A stretch of DNA of 64,000 nt from Spirochaetales bacterium (GCA_016934415.1 JAFGSW010000036.1:1-64000), one strand, 5' to 3'; shown: positions 26,784 to 36,250, counted from the stretch's first letter. Notes: generated from the letters alone by a model not told the origin. A program made the numbers and translations.

Positions 26784-27142
26784 CAGAAAGACTCATTTCC
26801 GCGACGGCCTGCCGAGTTCCATCCGGCGCATTTCGGACCGAATATCCATCAGAAACGGCGATGCTACAGAAGCCGAAGCCGAAATAAGGTTGTAGACCAG
26901 AAAGCGGAAGCGCCCCCTGCGGACCGAGGCCTCCAGAGCTTGGCGTTGCCGGACCAATGCAAGTTCCGACCGAAGATTTCGGTCATGACGTAGCTCTCCA
27001 TGTTGCCGGTGTCCAGGGGAGACACCGCCTTGGCCATGTCTCCGCTGGAGACGGCCGGAGGGGGTGCGTCGCCCCACGGCCCGGATGTGCCAGTGGGACC
27101 CAAACTTGCTCCGAACCGGCCTTTCCACTAAGATCGATTCTG
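26784..27142. other. Intergenic stretch, possible minus-strand gene remnant
   Basis: No complete gene. On the minus strand, within 26864-27103, the translation contains DMAKAVSPLDTGNMESYVMT and FGRNLHWSGNAKLW, which look protein-like, but there is no start context and the flanks are not coding. It may be a remnant. The ~360 bases also contain the promoter region of the biosynthetic operon, with no clear hexamers seen. Confidence 0.3.
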
Positions 27143-28387
27143 ATGAAAGAAATCGGCGCAAACAGCACGCGTGATTATCATACCATTATCATCGGGGCCG
27201 GGGCCACGGGACTGGCGTTGGCCAACATGCTCGCAGCGAGCGGGCTTCCCTGCCTGGTGCTGGAACGGGAGCTCTCCCCCGCGCCGTCTTTCCGCAACTC
27301 CCGCGCCATCGGCATCATGCCCCCTTCGCTCGCCATTTTGGATCGCTACGGGATCGCCGAACCGCTCCTTCGTTTCGGCGTACGGGTGCACGGCGCGGTC
27401 GCTCACGGGAGGAGGTGCGTGATCGGCCGCATAACCCTGGAACGCCTCACGCATCGGTTCCCATTCGTCCTGAGCCTGCCCCAAGCCGTGACGGAAAGCG
27501 TTCTGGCGGAATGCCTGGCGAAATCGCGGTCGGCCGAAGTCAGAAGGGGAATGGAATTCATCGGTCTGCGCGAGCGCGACGATTGCGTCGAGGCGCGCGT
27601 GCGCAACCTCGCCGCCGGAGCGATCGAAACCTTCCGCGCGCGCTACCTCGCGGGCTGCGACGGGATGCACAGCGCCGTGCGTGAATCCGCCGGACTGCGC
27701 TTCAGGGGCGGCATCTATCCCGTATCCTTCTGCATGGCGGACTATACCGATCGCACCGGCTGGGGGGACGAAGCGCATTTCTTCTTCACCGAGCGCGGCC
27801 TGCTCGAATCGTTTCCCCTGCCCGGCGGACGGCGCCGCTGGAACGTGAGCCGCCGGCCTCATGGCCCGACCGAGGCGGAAAATTTTCTCGCGCGCGAGGT
27901 GCGGCGGCGCTGCGGCATCGGCCTGAAGCCCGCCGACCGGGTCTTTCAGGCATTCTATCGCGTTTACCATTACCGGGTCGAACGGTATTATCGGGGCCGG
28001 GTGCTGCTCGCCGGGGACGCCGCGCACATCATGTCGCCCATCGGCGGACAGGGCATGAACACGGGCTTCGCGGACGCGGAGGCCGCGGCCCTCCTCCTGA
28101 CGCGCGACGCGAACGGGGAAAAGGCATTCGACGTCTACCATGCCTGCCGTTCGACGGCCGCCCGCGCCGCGCGCAGGAGAGCCGCATTGGCGATGCTGGC
28201 GGGAACGCTGCGCGGTCGTTTTTTTTCGGCTCTGCGCAACTCGCTGCTTTGGATTTTCCTGCGCGCACTATCAAAAAAAATTCCCGGGTATTGTACCATG
28301 TTGACCATACCCTGGGCCGATCCGGCGATTCGGTATAGAGACAGAATTGGAAGGACCGCCGGCGGAAAGCCGGAGCACTCAAAATGA
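27143..28387 (+). CDS. PHBH-fold FAD-dependent monooxygenase
   Basis: The 414-residue protein is a group A flavoprotein hydroxylase of the UbiH/PHBH type: the Rossmann motif YHTIIIGAGATGLALANMLA with LVLER, the NADPH/FAD-linked GCDGMHSAVRESAG (DG motif), and the FAD ribityl-binding AGDAAHIMSPIGGQGMNTGF. It probably hydroxylates an aromatic or quinol ring. Its stop overlaps the type III PKS ATG (ATGA), so it is part of the biosynthetic operon. In the Streptomyces srsABC locus a similar hydroxylase (SrsC) acts on the type III PKS product. A C-terminal hydrophobic helix (RFFSALRNSLLWIFL) may attach it to the membrane. Confidence 0.85.
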   Translation: MKEIGANSTRDYHTIIIGAGATGLALANMLAASGLPCLVLERELSPAPSFRNSRAIGIMPPSLAILDRYGIAEPLLRFGVRVHGAVAHGRRCVIGRITLERLTHRFPFVLSLPQAVTESVLAECLAKSRSAEVRRGMEFIGLRERDDCVEARVRNLAAGAIETFRARYLAGCDGMHSAVRESAGLRFRGGIYPVSFCMADYTDRTGWGDEAHFFFTERGLLESFPLPGGRRRWNVSRRPHGPTEAENFLAREVRRRCGIGLKPADRVFQAFYRVYHYRVERYYRGRVLLAGDAAHIMSPIGGQGMNTGFADAEAAALLLTRDANGEKAFDVYHACRSTAARAARRRAALAMLAGTLRGRFFSALRNSLLWIFLRALSKKIPGYCTMLTIPWADPAIRYRDRIGRTAGGKPEHSK

Positions 28388-29466
28388 TGGACGAAGAAAA
28401 TACACCCGTTCTCCGGAGAATCGCCACGGCGGTACCGCCGCAAACGTACTCGCAGGAATTCTGCCTCGCGCTCATGCTCGATCGCTACGCCGATGATCCG
28501 CGCGCGCACGCATTGCTTTCGAAGATCTATTCCGTCTCGGGAATCGCCGAAAGGCATTCCGTCATTACGGATCCGGGCGATTTCCTAACTGTACCGGACC
28601 GTCTCACCACCCAGTCTCGTAATGATATCTTTATTACCGAGGCCAACCGCCTTGCCTGCCTCGCCTGTGCCGAACTCTTCACGGAGCCTTCTTTGGCGGC
28701 GAAGATTACTCACCTCATCACCGTCAGCTGCACCGGATTTTCGATTCCGGGTTTCGGTGCGGAAGTGATCAGGGAGCTTGAGCTCCCGACGGCGGTGGAG
28801 CACTATCACCTCGGGTTCATGGGGTGCGCCGCCTCATTCCCGGCGCTCAAGCTCGCCCGGCATATCTGCCTGGCCCGGCCCGACGCGAGCGTTCTGATCG
28901 TTGCGGTCGAGTTGTGTTCCCTGCACGTGCGCAAGAGCCATCAGGCGGACGTGATCGTCGCCAACTCACTCTTCGCCGATGGGGCGGCGGCCGCCCTCGT
29001 GACCGCCCGAAGGGAGGATCATGACCGGTCCGGCCTGCTGCTCCATGACTTCCGCTCACGGACGCTGCCACAACACGCGGGCACTATGGCTTGGAAGATC
29101 GGTGCCACCGGGTTCGACCTCTCTCTTTCGACCTACCTGCCGGCCATCATCGAGGGCGCTATCGGTCCAATCATGGAGGAAATCATAAATGAAACCCGCG
29201 CCGAACGTGAAAAGATCGGGCTCTGGGCCGTGCATCCGGGTGGTCGAGCGATCCTCGATAAATTCGAATCGGCGCTGCGGCTCTCTCCCGCGGCCCTCGC
29301 GTATTCACGCGCGATCCTGCGCGACTACGGCAACATGAGCTCCGCCTCGATTTTGTTCGTGCTGAAAGAAATCCTTGAAGCGCCCGTCGCGGGTTTCACG
29401 TGCGCCGCCGGTTTCGGGCCGGGTCTCGTGATTGAGACCGCCTTGATGGAAAAGACGGCTGGATGA
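28384..29466 (+). CDS. Type III polyketide synthase
   Basis: The 360-residue protein is a chalcone/stilbene synthase superfamily homodimer subunit. Catalytic residues are visible: cysteine C148 in GFMGCAASFPALK, histidine H284 in AVHPGGRAIL and asparagine N317 in GNMSSASILF. C116 in SCTGFSIPGFG is conserved in the family. It condenses an acyl-CoA or acyl-ACP starter with malonyl-CoA units to resorcinols or pyrones. It sits between the hydroxylase and methyltransferase with 4-base overlaps at both ends. Starter and ring type cannot be read from sequence. FabH was considered but the spacing and HPGG motif favour type III PKS. Confidence 0.9.
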   Translation: MMDEENTPVLRRIATAVPPQTYSQEFCLALMLDRYADDPRAHALLSKIYSVSGIAERHSVITDPGDFLTVPDRLTTQSRNDIFITEANRLACLACAELFTEPSLAAKITHLITVSCTGFSIPGFGAEVIRELELPTAVEHYHLGFMGCAASFPALKLARHICLARPDASVLIVAVELCSLHVRKSHQADVIVANSLFADGAAAALVTARREDHDRSGLLLHDFRSRTLPQHAGTMAWKIGATGFDLSLSTYLPAIIEGAIGPIMEEIINETRAEREKIGLWAVHPGGRAILDKFESALRLSPAALAYSRAILRDYGNMSSASILFVLKEILEAPVAGFTCAAGFGPGLVIETALMEKTAG

Positions 29467-30197
29467 AAATGTCCCGCTCGTTTCCGCGCGAACGTTCCCG
29501 CGAGCGCGAGCTGATGGATTCCTTCTCTTCGGATCCCGATCGGCTCAAGCGCACGCTCGATCAATTCTATGTAGTCAACCTGCTCCTTACCCGCGCCCGC
29601 GGCCTTTTGGAGCGCTGGTTCATATCCGATATGGCGCGCGATAAAAGCCTCGCCTACACCCTGCTCGACCTCGGCTCGGGCGGCGGCGATCTCGCGGTCT
29701 GGCTCACGCGTCGCGCGAGAAAGCTCGGCGTGAAGCTTCACATCGTCTGCCTGGACCACGATCCTAGGGTCACGGCGTACGCCCGGGAACGCTGTCGCGC
29801 CTTTCCCGAAATCGAAGTGGTCCAAGGACGCGCGTTATACCTCTCCTCTCTGCCGAGCTTCGACTATGTCTTCGCCAACCACTTTCTTCATCACCTGGCC
29901 GATGAAGAGATCGTCGGAGTGATCGAGACGATCGGCGCGCGCACGCGCCGCCGATTTCTCGTTTCCGATCTCAAACGCTCGCGGCCGGCCTACTTCGCTT
30001 ATTCCGTTTTCGCGGCCATTTTTTTACGTAACAGCTTTTCGTTCGAGGACGGCCGGCTTTCGATACGGAAAGGTTTTACAAAAGCGGAATTAGAGGAAAT
30101 TGTGGCGCTCAGCCGCCTGCGGGATCGCGTGACGCTGCGTTCGATGTTTCCCTTCCGGGTCGTCATTTTAGGCGCCGACGCGCGCCATCGTGCCTGA
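29463..30197 (+). CDS. SAM-dependent methyltransferase of the PKS locus
   Basis: The 244-residue protein is a class I methyltransferase: motif I LLDLGSGGGDLAVWL (~residue 68), LHIVCLDHDP with the acidic ribose-binding residue, VQGRALYLSSLPSFDYVFAN and HHLADEEIVG. In related type III PKS loci a methyltransferase of this size modifies the polyketide ring (SrsB in Streptomyces). Its ATG overlaps the PKS stop, showing translational coupling. Whether it methylates O or C is not decided. Confidence 0.82.
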   Translation: MKMSRSFPRERSRERELMDSFSSDPDRLKRTLDQFYVVNLLLTRARGLLERWFISDMARDKSLAYTLLDLGSGGGDLAVWLTRRARKLGVKLHIVCLDHDPRVTAYARERCRAFPEIEVVQGRALYLSSLPSFDYVFANHFLHHLADEEIVGVIETIGARTRRRFLVSDLKRSRPAYFAYSVFAAIFLRNSFSFEDGRLSIRKGFTKAELEEIVALSRLRDRVTLRSMFPFRVVILGADARHRA

Positions 30198-30209
30198 TCA
30201 CCGCTCCCC

Positions 30210-31100
30210 TCAGGCAAACAGGGCGGGCGCCAGTAATCGCGCGCCGATGAAGATCGCGAAAAACACGTTCAAGGCGGTGGATGATAAAAGGTTGAGGCGC
30301 ATCGCGTGATCGTAATCGGCCTTGGCCGGGTCGCGAAAGGCGATCGCCATCCAATGAAAGAAAAAAACGGCGGGCACGGCGAGAAAACCGAGAAAAAGCC
30401 CCGCCGAAACCAGTCCGGAGAAATGCCAAAGATACGCGAAAAACCCGGCCAGTGAAAAAGCCAGAATGATCGCGGAAAATATAAACGTGCCCCTGATTCC
30501 GAGAACCAGGCTCAAGGTGAGGTCGCCGCGCTTGCCGTCCTCCTCGTGCTGGTAAATCTGCGTCATGGGATAAAAGGAGAAGAGGAAAACAACGGCCAAC
30601 AGCGCCCCCCACAACGCTTTTACGGTCAACGGCAAAAGCGAAGGCGCCGCCTCCACCCCATACAAAGTCATGAGAAAACCCATTCCGCCGGGGACGAGGG
30701 CCGTACCGAGAAGGCCGGTCAACGGGTATTTTTTCAAGCGCAGCTTGTCCCAGGAATACGCCTTGGAGCACAGGCCGTAAATGAAAACGGAGAGCGAGAA
30801 TTCCCAGCCGATCAGGAATCCCAAGCCCACGGCCGCGGCGTCCAGGAGGAGCGATATCGGGAGCAGGTCCTTGTGCACCCGCGGCGGCCGCTTGACCCCG
30901 CCGATGCTGTCGGTGTCCCGGTCGTAATATGAATTGAACGAATTGGAGGCCGGATAGAGCAGAAAGTGCAAAATGAAAAAGACGAGCAGGGCTTTCCAGA
31001 GCACGGGCTGTTGCGCCGCGCACAGCCCGAACAGGTATACGGGTAAAAGAAAATACGAAAAAGGAACACGGAGCAATACGAGTGTCGAGCGAGAAATCAT
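30210..31100 (-). CDS. UbiA-family membrane prenyltransferase
   Basis: The 296-residue protein has eight to nine membrane helices and both Mg-diphosphate motifs of UbiA enzymes: SNSFNSYYDRDTDSIGGVKR (NxxxDxxxD) and YQHEEDGKRGDLTLS (second DxxxD). It transfers a prenyl chain to an aromatic acceptor. It ends 12 bases from the convergent methyltransferase, so it probably belongs functionally to the PKS cluster, giving a prenylated polyketide or quinone. I chose the ATG at 31100 because the longer frame adds a non-family leader. Chlorophyll/heme-type synthases are alternatives but context favours the PKS product. Confidence 0.82.
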   Translation of the reverse strand: MISRSTLVLLRVPFSYFLLPVYLFGLCAAQQPVLWKALLVFFILHFLLYPASNSFNSYYDRDTDSIGGVKRPPRVHKDLLPISLLLDAAAVGLGFLIGWEFSLSVFIYGLCSKAYSWDKLRLKKYPLTGLLGTALVPGGMGFLMTLYGVEAAPSLLPLTVKALWGALLAVVFLFSFYPMTQIYQHEEDGKRGDLTLSLVLGIRGTFIFSAIILAFSLAGFFAYLWHFSGLVSAGLFLGFLAVPAVFFFHWMAIAFRDPAKADYDHAMRLNLLSSTALNVFFAIFIGARLLAPALFA

Positions 31101-31232
31101 CGGGTCACCATGAGCGAATATAACGAGGCACGATGGGAGTGACAAGCCGGACCCCGTTATTCCTGCCTTAAGCGCGTGCCGCACCTAGGATTTTCCCCAT
31201 TCCCGGGCACTCACCTCACCGCTTTCTCAAGC

Positions 31233-32792
31233 TCATTTGCCTTTACGCTTCGCGAAGACCGCCTTGAGGGCGGCGGGCTTGTCGAAGGCCATGGAGAATT
31301 CCGCCGCGATCGAGACGATCCGCGTCCCCTCCGTCCAGCGCGTGAAGGAGTAGCCCGCGGCGGGGACGGCTTCCAGACGCGGCGGCCGACAACATGGCCT
31401 CAAGGGTGGCAGTGTCGCCTGCGACTGCGGTGTACTTCCCGGCGATGTCGTCCCATTCGACCAGGTCCACACCGTCCTTCCCATTGAGCCCGGCGTGGCC
31501 CTTGAGGCATTGCTCGTCGTAGCGCTCGCGCAGGTTGATGAGGCCCCAATACTCGCCGTTCAGGTACATGACGACGGGCGTGTAGGCCTGGAGATCGAAG
31601 TCGACCCGGCCGCGTAGGACCTCCTGGATGATGGCGTCGCGCGCTAAGCCGCCGTACTCGCTCCGTGCGATCACCGCCAGGGACTTCATGTCGAAGTTGC
31701 GGCTGAGCTTGCCCACGACCTTGACGCCGGCCCCCTGGGCGAACCTCAGGACGCCCCCTCGTCGAAATACTCGAAGAAGACCGGCCGCTCCCAGTCCCGG
31801 TTCCAATTGGCCGTGAGCGGCTTGCCCCTGAAGGTCGTCTCCAGGCCATTGCGCCCCTGAATGTAAATGCCCGTCTCGGCGCCGAAGAATCCGGCCGGCT
31901 CGGTCATGAGGGAGACAACCGGCAGATCCGGCTTTCTCATGCCGATGAAGTAGCTCGAGGCGGCGGAGACGCTGGGCAGGTAACCGGCCTGGAATACCTT
32001 GGCTTTGACGATGAAGCCGAAGTCCCGTTCGCCCGAGTAGCGGTCCGTAGGGTAGGAGAGGCTGTCGGGGAAGCGGTAGTGCTGAATGCCGGTTCCATCC
32101 TCGCGGTTATTGCCGTATTTTTGCGTGGTCCGCCTGGCCCTGGCGGCGACGAGGGGGGTTGAATAGACGGGAGCGGCCTCGGTCGGCTCCGAACCGTCAA
32201 GGGTGTAGCGGACGACCGAGCCGGGGAGGTCGGAGACGATGGAGACGAGCTGATTTTCCGAGTAAAACCCGCCCGGGGGCGAGAAGCGGGGCGGGGCCGC
32301 CTCGCCCGAGAGTCCGGTCGCCTGATTGGCCGAACCCGGCGTCGGGTTCTCGAAAATGACCAGGCGGTTCCCCGGCCCGGAAGCGCGGCCGAAGGAACAG
32401 CCGGGACGGAGCGCGGGCAGCTTGAGCGAGTCGACCAGTCCCTTGTCGGGCGCGCGCAGCCATATCGTCTCGCCTTCCGAAGAAAGTAAAAAAGAAGCCC
32501 GCAATCCACGGCCCTCCCCGCCGCACTGAATGAGGAGGTATCCTCCCTTGGCGACGGCGGTGCCCCGCGGGATCGTCCAGCCCCCTTTCTTCGATTTCTT
32601 GTCCGAGAGGGTATAACCGCCCAGATCGACGGGCGTTGCGCCCAGGTTGCGGAGCTCGATCCAGTCCGAGGCCGATCCCCTTCCCACGACACGGCCGCTG
32701 GAGCTCAGGGCCTCGTTGATGACGACCTGAGCGTTCGATAAAACTGGAGTCGCGAGGAGAAAGAATGCGAGAACCGTTGTTCTGGCTTTCAT
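31233..32792 (-). pseudogene. Broken CotH-type secreted protein (LTD, CHB_HEX, CotH, InlB-like repeat)
   Basis: The 5' part (32792 to ~31750) encodes a signal peptide, a lamin-tail domain (VVINEALSSSGRV, SDWIELRNLGATPVDLGGY), a chitobiase-type C-terminal domain (YTLDGSEPTEAAPVYSTPL) and the start of a CotH domain (PDLPVVSLMTEPAGFFG). Near 31750 the frame shifts, and the CotH core continues in another frame (GVKVVGKLSRNFDMKSLAVI, YTPVVMYLNGEYWGLINLRE). After ~31400 another shift or deletion joins an InlB-like repeat (AVPAAGYSFTRWTEGTRIVS) that ends at 31233. Much of the CotH C-terminal half is missing, so the gene is broken. Confidence 0.65.
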
Positions 32793-32923
32793 GGGAAAAC
32801 CCTCCGGAGAACCGCGGCCTTCCGCCCAGCATAACCGATGGGCTCCACCGCATCCAGGCTCCTTACGGAATCCGATAGGAAAGGTTATTCACTGCGCCCT
32901 GATTGCCGGCACTGAGGCACACG

Positions 32924-34261
32924 TCACTCCGGCTTGAAGGCGAGCCGCACCGCGTCCTGGAGGACGGCCGCTCCGAGCCAGCCCGGCGTATCGGTCACCG
33001 GTCCGATGATTCTCTCAAACCCGAGTTCCTGCGCGGTCTTGAGCCGTTTCTCCGCCTGCCGTATCATCCTGATCTCTCCGGCCAGGCTCACCTCGCCGCA
33101 GACTGCCGTCCGCACCGGGAACGGCACTCCCAGTCGCGCCGAATACAGCGACAGGCAAAGCGGCAGCTCGATCCCCACCTCGCGGATCTGCAAACCGCCC
33201 GCCACGTTCACGTACGAGTCGTGGTTGGCGAAGGAGATTCCGCAGTACTTCTCGATCACGCCGACCGCCTTCCATACCAGCCGCGGATCGATGCGGTCCG
33301 AGAACACCCGCGGCAGGCCGCCCTTGGCGGGCGCGGCCAGACTCTGCAACTCCACGAGGAGAGCGCGCGACCCCTCGATGAGCGGCGCCACCACGATACC
33401 GGGTGGAAGCGCCCCGGACCGCTTTTGCAGGAAGAGCTCGTTTGCGTTCTTGATCTGTTCGAGCCCGTCCTCGTTCATGCGGAAAATGCCGATCTCGTCT
33501 ACGCTCCCGAAGCGGTTTTTCACGGCGCGCAGGAAGCGGAGGTCCTGGTCGGAGGCCTCGAACTGGAGCACGGTGTCCACCAGATGCTCAACCACCTTGG
33601 GCCCGGCGATGGCGCCTTCCTTGGTGACGTGGCCCACCAGGAAAAGCGTGGTGCGATGGAGCTTGGCCCAGTCGGAGAGCTCCTGGACGGCGTACTTCAT
33701 CTGGTTGACCGTGCCCGGCACCGGCCCCAGGTCGGTACTCTTCAGTGTTTGGATCGAGTCGATGACGACGAGTACGGGCTTGACCGCTTCAAGCACGCGC
33801 CGAAGCGAATCGAGGTCGGTCTCGGTGCAGATTTCGATCCGCTCGGAGAGCGCGCGGATCCGGCCGGCGCGCAGCTTGATCTGTTCGGGCGACTCCTCGC
33901 CCGAGACGAGGAGTACCCGTCCCGGGGATTGGACGCCGGCCGCGACCTGAAGCATGAGCGTCGACTTGCCGATGCCCGGCTCCCCGCCCAGAAGGACGGT
34001 CGAGCCCCGGACGATGCCCCCGCCCAGGACCCGGTTCACCTCGGGGAGCCCCGAATCGAAGCGCACATCCTCCCGATCCTCCACACGCGTCAGCGGGATG
34101 GTGGCCGGCGCGGCGCCGGTCTCACTCTTCTTCTTCACCGGCGAGGGGCCGGCCGCGAAGGTGTTCCATTCACCGCAGGCCGGGCATCGTCCCAGCCACT
34201 TGGGCTCGGTATGGCCGCACGCGCCGCAGATGAACATCGTTTTGTCCTGTTTTCCCGCCAT
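32924..34261 (-). CDS. radA: DNA repair protein RadA
   Basis: RadA is a branch-migration factor for recombination. The 445-residue protein has the N-terminal C4 zinc motif (CGACGHTEPKWLGRCPAC), a RecA-like ATPase with Walker A GGEPGIGKSTL, the KNRFGSVDEIG motif characteristic of RadA, and the C-terminal Lon-protease-like domain (VAGGLQIREVGIELPLCLSL). I start at the ATG at 34261; the next ATG (eight codons in) has a better upstream AGGA but would shorten the usual leader. Monocistronic. Confidence 0.93.
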   Translation of the reverse strand: MAGKQDKTMFICGACGHTEPKWLGRCPACGEWNTFAAGPSPVKKKSETGAAPATIPLTRVEDREDVRFDSGLPEVNRVLGGGIVRGSTVLLGGEPGIGKSTLMLQVAAGVQSPGRVLLVSGEESPEQIKLRAGRIRALSERIEICTETDLDSLRRVLEAVKPVLVVIDSIQTLKSTDLGPVPGTVNQMKYAVQELSDWAKLHRTTLFLVGHVTKEGAIAGPKVVEHLVDTVLQFEASDQDLRFLRAVKNRFGSVDEIGIFRMNEDGLEQIKNANELFLQKRSGALPPGIVVAPLIEGSRALLVELQSLAAPAKGGLPRVFSDRIDPRLVWKAVGVIEKYCGISFANHDSYVNVAGGLQIREVGIELPLCLSLYSARLGVPFPVRTAVCGEVSLAGEIRMIRQAEKRLKTAQELGFERIIGPVTDTPGWLGAAVLQDAVRLAFKPE

Positions 34262-34387
34262 GAAGATATTCTGCCGGTTTCGAATGGACAGGGCAAGGGG
34301 GAATGATGGACGCATCTCCGCCTATGCTTAAAAAGTCTGAGTCTTCATTCATATTCCCGGTGAAACGAGAAGGGCCCGCGAGCGGGA

Positions 34388-35902
34388 TCACGATTTCCCT
34401 TCATTCGGCTTGCCGCCACCTTTGGAAGCGCCGCTTTTGGGAAGCACGGCGTTTGTCAGCTCGTTCAGGCGCCTGCCGGATTCGAACTCCGCCAGGCTCT
34501 CCAGGGTGACGCGGGCGATTTCGGCGAGGGCTTCCCGCGTAAGGAACGCCTGGTGGCTCGTGATGATGACATTATTGAAAGTCATGAGCCTCGCCAGGAC
34601 GTCGTCGGTAATGATCCGGTCCGAACGGTCCTCGAAGAAGTACCCCTCTTCCTCCTCATAGACATCGAGGCCGGCGGCCCCGATTTTTTCCGCTTTCAAG
34701 CCCTCAATGAGCGCGGCCGTATCGATAAGCGCTCCCCGGCTGGTGTTGATGAGGATGACGCCGGGTTTCATCAAGCCTATGGTGCGGCCGTTTATAAGAT
34801 GGCGGGTTTCTGTCATAAGGGGGGCGTGCAGGCTGATGACGTCCGAACGGGAGAGGAGCTCCTCGAGGGACACGTAGGCAAGGCCCGAGGCGGAGGCGAA
34901 TTCCTCGTCGTGGAGGGCGTCGTGGCCGAGCACGGTCATGCCGAAACCCCGGAGGACGGCCGTCAGGCATTTGCCGATCTTGCCGACACCGACGATACCG
35001 GCGGTTTTTCCGAAGAGATCGAAGCCTACCAGGCCGGAGAGCGAAAAGTTGCCCTCCCGGACGCGATTGTAGGCCCGGTTGATTTTCCGGTTCAGGGCCA
35101 GGAGCAGGGCCGCGGCATGCTCGGCCACGGCGTGCGGCGAATAAGCGGGCACGCGGGTGACGCTCAGACCGAGGTCGCGGGCGGCCTCGACATCGACGTT
35201 ATTGAATCCCGCGCAACGCAGGGCGATGAGCTCCACTCCCTGGCGCTTCAGCTCCTCGAGCACCGGACGGCTCACATCGTCGTTGACGAAAGCGCAGACG
35301 GCCTTGAATCCGGAGCAGAGGAACGCGGTTTCCAGGCCGAGCCGCGGCTCGAAATAATGGAGGGCGAAACGGCCGCGGTTGGCAGCCTCGAACGCCTCCC
35401 GTGTGTACGGCTTGGTGTCGAAGACCGCCGCCTTCAGGCGCCGGTCGAGCTCCGGCGACAGGAGTTGGGCGACGGTGCGGGTTTCGGAACGAAGCTGGCG
35501 GCTCAAATGGGCGAGCAGCCGGCGGGCCAGATCGACGTTCCGGGACAGAATTTCCTGAAAGGTGTTCTTGTCCAGTCTGAAAAGTTCGACGTTTCCCTTG
35601 GCACGAAGGGTGGCCGAGCGGACGTCCTCGTCGAACAGACTCATGACACCGGCCACCTCGCCGCTGCGGAGGACGGTGATCTCCACCTCGGCGCCGCCGG
35701 GCCCCTGTTTCGTGACGGCGACCTCCCCCGTGACGATGACGAACATTTCCTCCCCGGGATCGCCGTCGCGGCAGATGACGTCGTCCCGTTTATAATAAAC
35801 TTGATCCAGCTTCTGCGAGATGAGCGCCAGCGATTCGGGATCCAGTCCCGCGAAAATTTCCGCCTTTTTCAGCAATTCCGAAAGATCGATTCCGTTCTTC
35901 AT
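34388..35902 (-). CDS. Cyclic-nucleotide-binding domain fused to D-lactate dehydrogenase
   Basis: The 504-residue protein joins two domains in one clean frame. Residues ~12-130 form a cNMP-binding domain (KAEIFAGLDPESLALISQKL, VICRDGDPGEEMFVIVTGEV, then R95-S-A-T at the phosphate cassette). Residues ~156-485 form a D-2-hydroxyacid dehydrogenase of the LdhA type: ALRCAGFNNVDVEAA (catalytic Arg), GIVGVGKIGKCL (NAD), SLHAPLMTETRHLI, GLDVYEEE (Glu) and ITSHQAFLTREA (His). It would reduce pyruvate to D-lactate; the sensor may gate activity by cAMP, cGMP or a related ligand. A promoter with a 10-base palindrome precedes it. The fusion is unusual. Confidence 0.85.
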   Translation of the reverse strand: MKNGIDLSELLKKAEIFAGLDPESLALISQKLDQVYYKRDDVICRDGDPGEEMFVIVTGEVAVTKQGPGGAEVEITVLRSGEVAGVMSLFDEDVRSATLRAKGNVELFRLDKNTFQEILSRNVDLARRLLAHLSRQLRSETRTVAQLLSPELDRRLKAAVFDTKPYTREAFEAANRGRFALHYFEPRLGLETAFLCSGFKAVCAFVNDDVSRPVLEELKRQGVELIALRCAGFNNVDVEAARDLGLSVTRVPAYSPHAVAEHAAALLLALNRKINRAYNRVREGNFSLSGLVGFDLFGKTAGIVGVGKIGKCLTAVLRGFGMTVLGHDALHDEEFASASGLAYVSLEELLSRSDVISLHAPLMTETRHLINGRTIGLMKPGVILINTSRGALIDTAALIEGLKAEKIGAAGLDVYEEEEGYFFEDRSDRIITDDVLARLMTFNNVIITSHQAFLTREALAEIARVTLESLAEFESGRRLNELTNAVLPKSGASKGGGKPNEGKS

Positions 35903-35917
35903 GTAATTACCTTTCTT

Positions 35918-35952
35918 CCCTTAAGGGTAAAAAGAAACATGGAACCGGTCAA
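35918..35952 (-). promoter_or_regulatory. Promoter and palindrome upstream of the cNMP-LDH gene
   Basis: On the minus strand TTGACC, a 17-base spacer and TACCCT form a plausible promoter. The -10 overlaps a perfect palindrome CCCTTAAGGG (35918-35927), 15 bases before the ATG, a possible operator. Confidence 0.4.
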
Positions 35953-36250
35953 GTTTTCAACCGGCTGCGAAGACGCCCGACGGTATGGCGCGTCATGAGC
36001 TCCGGGGGGAACCGCTTCATTTGATGAGCATGAGTTGAAATCCTGCAATCCAATCAGAAGCACAGCAAAAATTCTGAACGAATAAGGAAAAAGGGAGAGA
36101 CGCGTGCGCGTCATTGAAATTATCCGAGAACTACGCCCCGATCGACAACCGAATTTTCAGAAGCGTGCCAAAGATAAAAACCGATCACTGAATCTTCTGT
36201 TTTAATTGCATTGGTTCTAGTAAAACGGTACACTGGGTGACGAATAGGCG
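35953..36250. other. Divergent intergenic region
   Basis: No gene is seen between the divergent LDH fusion and the exported protein. A weak plus-strand promoter candidate, TTGCAT, 17 bases, TACACT (36206-36234), sits 17 bases before the exported-protein ATG. Confidence 0.35.

Noticed and set aside
28384..29466. FabH (KAS III) interpretation of the polyketide synthase
   Set aside because: The Cys-His-Asn spacing, the GFMGCAA and HPGGRAIL motifs, and the operon partners favour type III PKS.
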